Part shown: piece by piece, positions 59,901 through 64,000 of the stretch
Layout of the letters: each line of letters starts with the position of its first letter
Position numbering within the stretch: the stretch's first letter is position 1
Position numbers and translations under genes: made by a program
The notes under the pieces: generated by a model
What the model was told of the DNA's origin: nothing
Database searches by the model: none
Seen by the model: only the letters and a program-made list of their open reading frames with translations
NCBI GenBank assembly: GCA_029851415.1
Contig: CM056744.1
Span: forward strand, 100,659,338-100,723,337
Source: Eretmocerus hayati
Lineage: Eukaryota > Arthropoda > Insecta > Hymenoptera > Aphelinidae
Direction: 5' to 3'
Length of the DNA stretch: 64,000 bases

Positions 59901-62900
59901 GTCACCCCACGAAAATATCAATGAGGTAATGGATGATATTAATCTGGCATCAGAGGAGGGTTTCAAATTCAAGCCCACGAACTTCAATGAAGTAGTCCTT
60001 GCTACTAAACATTTTTCTTCACAGGCCCGTGGGGTGGATGGAATTCCTCAAATCGTGATCGCGAGTGCTCTTCCGGCCATAGGTAATCTTATAGTGCCGT
60101 TTTCAACTCCTATTTTGCTCACAGCATCTTTCCTGAGGCTTGGAAGCGAGCGCAGTTGATTGCGCTGAAAGAGACTGTAGCTCCATCATCAGTCTCGGAC
60201 TTTCGCCCCATTGCGCTCCTGTGCTTCCTTTCCAAAGTTCTCGAGAAAATTGCACACGACCAAATCACGAAGTACTTGAAGAAAGAAAAATTATTAGATC
60301 GCCTCCAGGCTGGTTTCAGGCAGCACCATAGTGCCCAGACAGCTTTGCTGAAATTGACTGATGACATCAGACTAGGTATAGATAGGAAAAAGATCACCCT
60401 ATTACTACTCTCCGACTTCACCGAAGCCTTTGACACGATATCACCAACGAAACTGCTGAGTAAGTTGCGACAACTTGGTTTCTCGCGATCGACACTCCTG
60501 TGGATCAAATCATATTCACAAGGTCGCACCCAGCTAGTCACTTCCAAGAACAGTAAATGTGTTGGCTCACAACCAATCTGAGTGTTCCCCAGGGTTCCGT
60601 TCTCCGACCACTACTCTTCAGTTTGTACGTCAATGACTTGCCCGGGTTACTGGACGATGAGTCGGTAGATCATCTCTTTTACGCTGATGACCTTCAAATT
60701 TATCTCCAAGTGGAGAAAAATGAGATCAGGGAGGGAATCGCTCGACTAGGAGGAGTAGGGTGACTGGTTGCCGATTGGGCTGTGGGCTCCGGCCTGCGTC
60801 TCAATGCTGGTGAAACCAAGGCAATCTTTTTCGCCTCTGAGAGGAATATCAATGATCTGAAAAGGATGGATTTGCCAGGTGTTGAGCTACAGGGGGGTGT
60901 TTTCATCCCTTTCAGTGATACAGTCGTGAGTCTTGGTGTTGTATTGGATAGTGAATTGTCGTGGAAACCGCAAATAGATCAAGTGACGAAGAAAGTCAAC
61001 AGAGCCCTATACGGTTTGCGGTTTTTTAGGGCTTGCATCACCAGGACTCTGCGAATTCGACTAGTCGAGGCGTTAGTCCAACCTCATCTGGACTACTGTA
61101 CGGTCGTATATCTTGAGGCCACAGACGAACAGCGGCAACGGATACAAAGACTGAGCAATTCATTTGTTAGATACATATATGATCTTAGGAAGGATGAGCA
61201 CATCACTCCGTTCAGAGAGCTTGGACTGGTTGCGTACTGATTCGCGGCGAATGTACTTTGCAGGCATTATTATGTATAAGATCATGCACATGAGGGAACC
61301 TGTTTACCTGTCCGGAATGTTTACCAGGCACCAATCCGAGTGCCCAGTGCGGGGAGATGCAAACGAGCCGCAACTTAAAGTGCCTAAAGTGAGACTGGAG
61401 TATGGAAGAAGATCTTTCCAAGTTCAGTGTGCTCATTTTTGGAACTTCCTCCCCTCGGGTATTCGGCAGATACAGAAAATTTCATTCTTTAAGCAGGCTT
61501 TGAAAGAATTCATTCTATCGCAACCCTCCCAAAGTATTGACGTGGACAAGAAACAATATTCCAATCTTTGAAACGTCTGGGCCTTTTTCTCTGCTATTTC
61601 ATTTTTATCCTTCATGGATCGAAATGTTAAATATATGTGACCTTCTGTCACTAGACTGGAGTACTCTGTGATATGTAATTGGCCTCCTGACTTTTAAAAA
61701 CTCTTTAAATTCTAGTATCTTTACATTTTTGTGGATTTCTCGCGCATTCTGTGCAATCTGACTAGTCACGAATTGTGATATACAGTACCGTTCAAAAGTT
61801 CTCGATGGGTGATCCCTCGAGTACCCTGACTTGCAACAGCGATAAGTCGAATTCTATACGTTGTACGAACATTTTCGAAAAAGCAGTTCAAAGAGCAGAA
61901 AAAATCCTAACTTTTACTGGGTTTTGATCATTTTTATCGAATATTTTTGAAGATCCTACACGCTGATGAAGAAGTAGAAAATCTAAAAAATTTTCATCTT
62001 CATTGAGACACCTGCAGTTTTGATGCGAATGAAGATACGGCGATGCTGAAAAAAGCATCTTGTAGAGCGGAAAAAATGCTATGTGTAGCCAATTTTTGAT
62101 TATTTTTTACGTACCGCGTGTGAGGACGTACGAGCTGTCTAGATACCCAAAATGACTGTTCATCACCGGAAACGGCACAGAAAACGGTGAAAAACCATGA
62201 TTTTGGGGATTTGGACAGCTCGCACGTCTTCATACACCGGACGTAAAAAATAATTGAAAAAAGCGACACATAGCATTTTTTTCCGCTCTACAAGATGCTT
62301 TTTTCAGAATTGCCGTATCTTTATTCGCATCAAAACTGCAGGTGTCTCAATGAAAGTAGAAAAATTTTTAGATTCTCTTTTTTTTTCATCAGCGTGCAGG
62401 ATCTTCAAAAATATTCGATAAAAATCATCCAAACCCGATAAAATTGGTATTTTTTCTGCTCTTCAAGATGCTTTTTTAAAAACTTTCGTACAACGCATAG
62501 AATTCGACTTATCGCTGTTGCAAGTCAGGGCACTCGATGGATCACCCATCGAGAACTTTTGAACGGTACTGTATGTATGATAAATCCTTGACCAAATATA
62601 TACGATTTTATAATATATGTATTTCCGACGCGCGTCATATGTAACCATATGCAATTGGATATTTTTTTTGTCTACGGACGAATAAAAAGGAATCAATCAA
62701 TCGGACTTCAACAATCGAGGCGTGACGCGTTTACCGGTCACACGACGCTCAGCTCAAATGCACTGAAGCATCGCGTTCTACATTCCCAGGGGGTCGATTT
62801 TAGATTTCGGTCTAGACCAGTCGCGCGGGTCTAGTGACCAGAATTTGCCGAGGTAGCGCGCGACCTGCGCGTGTATTCGCGATTTCATCGTTCCTCGCTC

Positions 62901-64000
62901 CGCGAACCTTGGGTTAGGTTAGCTCGTGTATAGCTGCGTTCTGCGGTTTTGTGGTCTGCTGTATACGTGATTGTTGTCAAATAAACATAAATGAATGTTT
63001 ATTTGACAATCATGACCATGCTGTTATCCGGCGTGAGTAAAGTCTGAAAAGTGAAAAATTGAAAGTGTTGATGAAATATCTCCACCAGTGAGAGTTTCAT
63101 CTCTTTTTGATCAAATATGATTGACTGTTGTGATGCTGTATGTGACAGTAAAGCTCGCCAAAAAATGTTTCATTTTTACAGCATCACGACAGTCAATTAT
63201 GTTTGATCAAAAAGAGATGAAACTCTCACTGATGGAGATATTTCATCAAGACTCTTCAACCTCAAGCCGGACAACAGCATGGTCATGATTGTCAAATAAA
63301 CATTTATTTATGTTTATTTGACAACAATCACGTATACAGCAGACCACAAAACCGCAAAACGCAGCTATATACGAGCTAACCTAACCTAAGGTTCGCGGAG
63401 CAAGGAACGACGAAATCGCGAATCAACGCGCAGGTCGCGCGCTACCTCGACAAATTATGGTCACTAGACCCGCGCGACTGGTCTAGACCGAAATCTAAAA
63501 TCGACCCCCAGTAAAAGTTGATACTCTATATTATCATACGCAGTCATCATGAGCGATCGTGTGTGTTGTATTCGTGTTCCGCACTACGGAGCCAGAGTCG
63601 CTCATGTTGGACGCCATTCGTATCGTCCGTTTGCCAACTCCGTCCCGTATTGCTCCCATGGCACCCTCAAGACCTGCAACTGTAAATTCTACAGAGTTTA
63701 CATCCTTACCACGTCGGCAGTGATTCTGGGAAACTTGTTGCGTATCTCGGAATCTAGAACGGACATTTGCATGTAATTATCCATAGTACTTTAGTTCAAT
63801 GTGATGATTGAGTGTCAGTGATATTTAATTCATGTGCAGGTGAGCTTTGCATCGGCGAATGTGGATCCGCAGTGTCCAGGAAAGCCGTTGCCAGACACTC
63901 TGACGGAGCACGCGGAATACCAGATAGCAGAGGAAGCGTTCGAGATCGAGTTCGAGAATACGGGAATCGGAAAAATTTTAGTGAATAGAACAGTCAGCCC
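50942..64000 (+). CDS. vitellogenin-like (LLTP) N-terminal part, three exons, partial
   Basis: Exons 50942-51144, 51923-51970 (48 nt) and 63840-64000 join in frame: the first enters with two bases of a codon, the rest are phase 0. All have AG acceptors and GT donors (GTGAGT, GTAAGA). The peptide runs GVEATYRFVVNSTAV, LLKCGVRGTSSLVCRMSDS, VIDLDGRREQIKFNDA, VSFASANVDPQCPGKPLPD, then AFEIEFENTGIGKILVNRTV. The last part matches the pattern of the insect vitellogenin N-terminal lipid-transfer domain (an F-x-I/V-x-F stretch, then VNR and, beyond the edge, the helical part). This suggests a secreted large lipid transfer protein, most likely a Vg-like paralogue. The signal-peptide exon upstream was not found and the gene runs off the right edge. 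The second intron is 11.9 kb and full of transposons. Confidence 0.75.
51971..53290. other. intron of the Vg-like gene, including a GC-richer island
   Basis: A 76-codon ORF at 52030-52260 (plus) looks fairly protein-like but has no acceptor or donor fitting the gene. The part 52670-53260 is GC-richer with open frames on both strands and a TATAAATAG at about 53007; it could be a solo LTR or other relic, but I could not define ends. Confidence 0.35.
53292..53440. repeat. 20-bp minisatellite, array 1
   Basis: Units start every 20 bp (53292, 53312, 53332, 53352, 53372): GGTCTCTGTGATGCAATTAC-like. More diverged units follow (GGTCACGTGTGTAGTAACAC). Confidence 0.8.
53441..54069. other. intronic spacer
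   Basis: A GC-rich part at 53830-53900 contains two similar blocks (CCATCGGTAGGTCC and CCACCGGTGGGTCC). No gene. Confidence 0.45.
54071..54209. repeat. 20-bp minisatellite, array 2 (left part)
   Basis: Seven units of about 20 bp starting at 54071, typified by TCACGTGACCTGGTTCTTAG, many with the palindrome CACGTG. The hAT element is inserted in the seventh unit; units resume at 58620-58670. Confidence 0.8.
54280..54291. repeat. poly-A run inside the hAT end
   Basis: About 20 A at 54272-54291 on the plus strand, between the left TIR and the transposase stop codon. Confidence 0.8.
54439..57826 (-). CDS. hAT transposase, ZMYM1-like, 905 aa
   Basis: Minus-strand exons 57826-57661, 57338-57195, 57097-56936, 56760-55698 and 55621-54439 join without a stop (166, 144, 162, 1063 and 1183 nt; first three junctions phase 1, last phase 2). 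The start MDKFVVRFTKPQPNG is typical of the family. A TTF-type zinc finger uses C184, C187, H228 and H234. The RNase H-like core has D356 (LMDGSPDISRKEQ), D422 (GQCYDGASNMSG) and E837 (CSNERSFSTLRRLK, in the dimerisation region). The CPTRW motif spans the last splice site, which supports the intron. The protein cuts and joins hAT ends. It resembles ZMYM1-like/DUF4371 proteins annotated in many arthropods. The first two junctions are the least certain, since exon 2 and 3 sequences are low in known motifs. Confidence 0.88.
57827..58619 (-). other. 5' part of the hAT element, upstream of the transposase
   Basis: Contains an open frame of 183 codons on the minus strand (58201-57650) that overlaps exon 1 and starts upstream of its ATG; its first two thirds lack motifs. 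Near the end are repeated TTTCGGGTATGGAAT-type subterminal motifs (58541-58605), likely transposase binding sites. Confidence 0.55.
58620..58670. repeat. 20-bp minisatellite, array 2 (right part)
   Basis: Continues the array broken by the hAT element: CCACGTGATGAGATTCCAAG at 58629 and CATGTGGCCCTTCACTGCCG at 58649, in step with the 20-bp period. Confidence 0.7.
58671..59164. other. intronic spacer before the LINE
   Basis: No supported gene. TGTATCACAATGCATGG and TGTATCATACTGTGTAG near 59031-59080 are alike and may be further decayed tandem units. Confidence 0.4.
59188..61571 (+). pseudogene. LINE ORF2 relic: endonuclease end, reverse transcriptase, C-terminal domain
   Basis: Open segments in changing frames: 59400-59731 (DAPWIGPELRVLMNKRDA, the linker after the endonuclease), 59806-60120 (TKHFSSQARGVDGIPQ), 60156-60581 (SDFRPIALLCFLSKVLEK, LQAGFRQHHSAQTAL and LLLSDFTEAFDTI), 60580-60763 (VPQGSVLRPLLFSLYVNDLP and the FYADDL catalytic motif), 60782-61240 and 61213-61571 (VRYIYDLRKDEHITPFRELG). 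In-frame stops and frameshifts at about 59245, 59730, 60115, 60580, 60763 and 61240 break it, so it cannot encode a working polymerase. The motif set fits the jockey/CR1 group. LINE proteins nick DNA and copy their RNA at the nick. Confidence 0.88.
61783..62571. mobile_element. 789-bp palindromic Tc1/mariner-like MITE
   Basis: Ends CAGTACCGTTCAAAAGTTCT and inverse, each flanked by TA. The arms pair almost throughout (about 390 bp each), for example GACTTGCAACAGCGATAAGT and GAGACACCTGCAGTTTTGAT. The CAGTNCCGTTCAAAAGT start is characteristic of Tc1-like elements. No coding capacity. It is inserted in the LINE's 3' region and so is younger than it. Confidence 0.87.
62789..63509. mobile_element. 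720-bp palindromic MITE with nested hairpins
   Basis: GGGGGTCGATTTTAGATTTC and its inverse bound two arms of about 330 bp that are nearly identical (GGTCTAGACCAGTCGCGCGG, GGTTAGGTTAGCTCGT and others). Each arm contains a smaller palindrome, GTCAAATAAACATAAAT facing ATGTTTATTTGAC. The loop is near 63150. No ORF of interest. Target duplication unclear. Confidence 0.85.
63510..63839. other. intron end before the last Vg-like exon
   Basis: A 75-codon ORF (63549-63776) has no family resemblance. The intron ends in CATGTGCAG at 63839. Confidence 0.5.

Larger units (their letters stand above)
59165..62702 (+). mobile_element. 5'-truncated jockey/CR1-like LINE with a MITE in its 3' region
   Basis: The 5' end is missing; the coding relic starts inside the endonuclease (SDHAAC motif near 59191). 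The 3' end is at about 62702, after GACGAATAAAAAGGAATCAATCAATC, an A-rich tail with short AATC repeats as usual for LINEs. The 3' untranslated part is split by the palindromic MITE 61783-62571. Without the MITE the remaining copy is about 2.75 kb. Confidence 0.8.

Noticed and set aside
62930..63390. TTAGG-like telomeric repeat
   Set aside because: Only two partial units (GGTTAGGTTAG), mirrored in both arms of a palindromic MITE; not a telomeric array.

Overview
This is eukaryotic, AT-rich DNA that most resembles an insect, probably a hymenopteran. The basis is two genes for chitin-binding cuticle proteins of the Rebers-Riddiford RR-1 class, the start of a vitellogenin-like lipid-transfer gene, spliceosomal introns with GT-AG ends, one class II tRNA gene, and a very dense load of DNA transposons and palindromic elements. 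The species cannot be named from the sequence alone.

Layout. 0-8 kb: non-coding, with three short inverted-repeat elements. 8.26-8.34 kb: tRNA-Ser(CGA). 8.9-16.3 kb: a foldback element, a long featureless stretch, a hammerhead-ribozyme-like motif and two hairpin elements. 16.4-18.1 kb: cuticle protein gene on the plus strand. 18.4-25 kb: a run of MITEs, a pogo-like TA-flanked element and a 5S-rRNA-derived relic. 27.7-29.7 kb: second cuticle gene on the minus strand, convergent with the first, with TATA box and a 5' UTR exon. 31.8-35.2 kb: nested foldback with CACTA-like ends. 35.3-38.6 kb: a complete Ginger-type DNA transposon whose three exons join into a 601-residue integrase-like protein. 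39.1-39.5 kb: tandem pair of a dispersed 208-bp dyad repeat. 42.5-45.4 kb: an 80-bp satellite interrupted by a 1.43-kb foldback element. 50.1-50.8 kb: another foldback.

50.9 kb to the right edge: three in-phase exons of a vitellogenin-like gene. The last intron shown is 11.9 kb long and holds most of the mobile DNA on that side: a 20-bp minisatellite with a complete 4.41-kb hAT element inserted in it (five exons joining to 905 residues), a decayed jockey/CR1-like LINE with a TA-flanked palindromic MITE inserted in its 3' region, and a second palindromic MITE.

Host genes are thus few (two cuticle genes, one tRNA, one partial vitellogenin-like gene). The rest is mostly transposons and palindromes, often nested, which gives a relative insertion order. 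I found no CRISPR, operon or prokaryotic content. All splice models, TSDs and TIRs were read by eye and not verified by alignment software.
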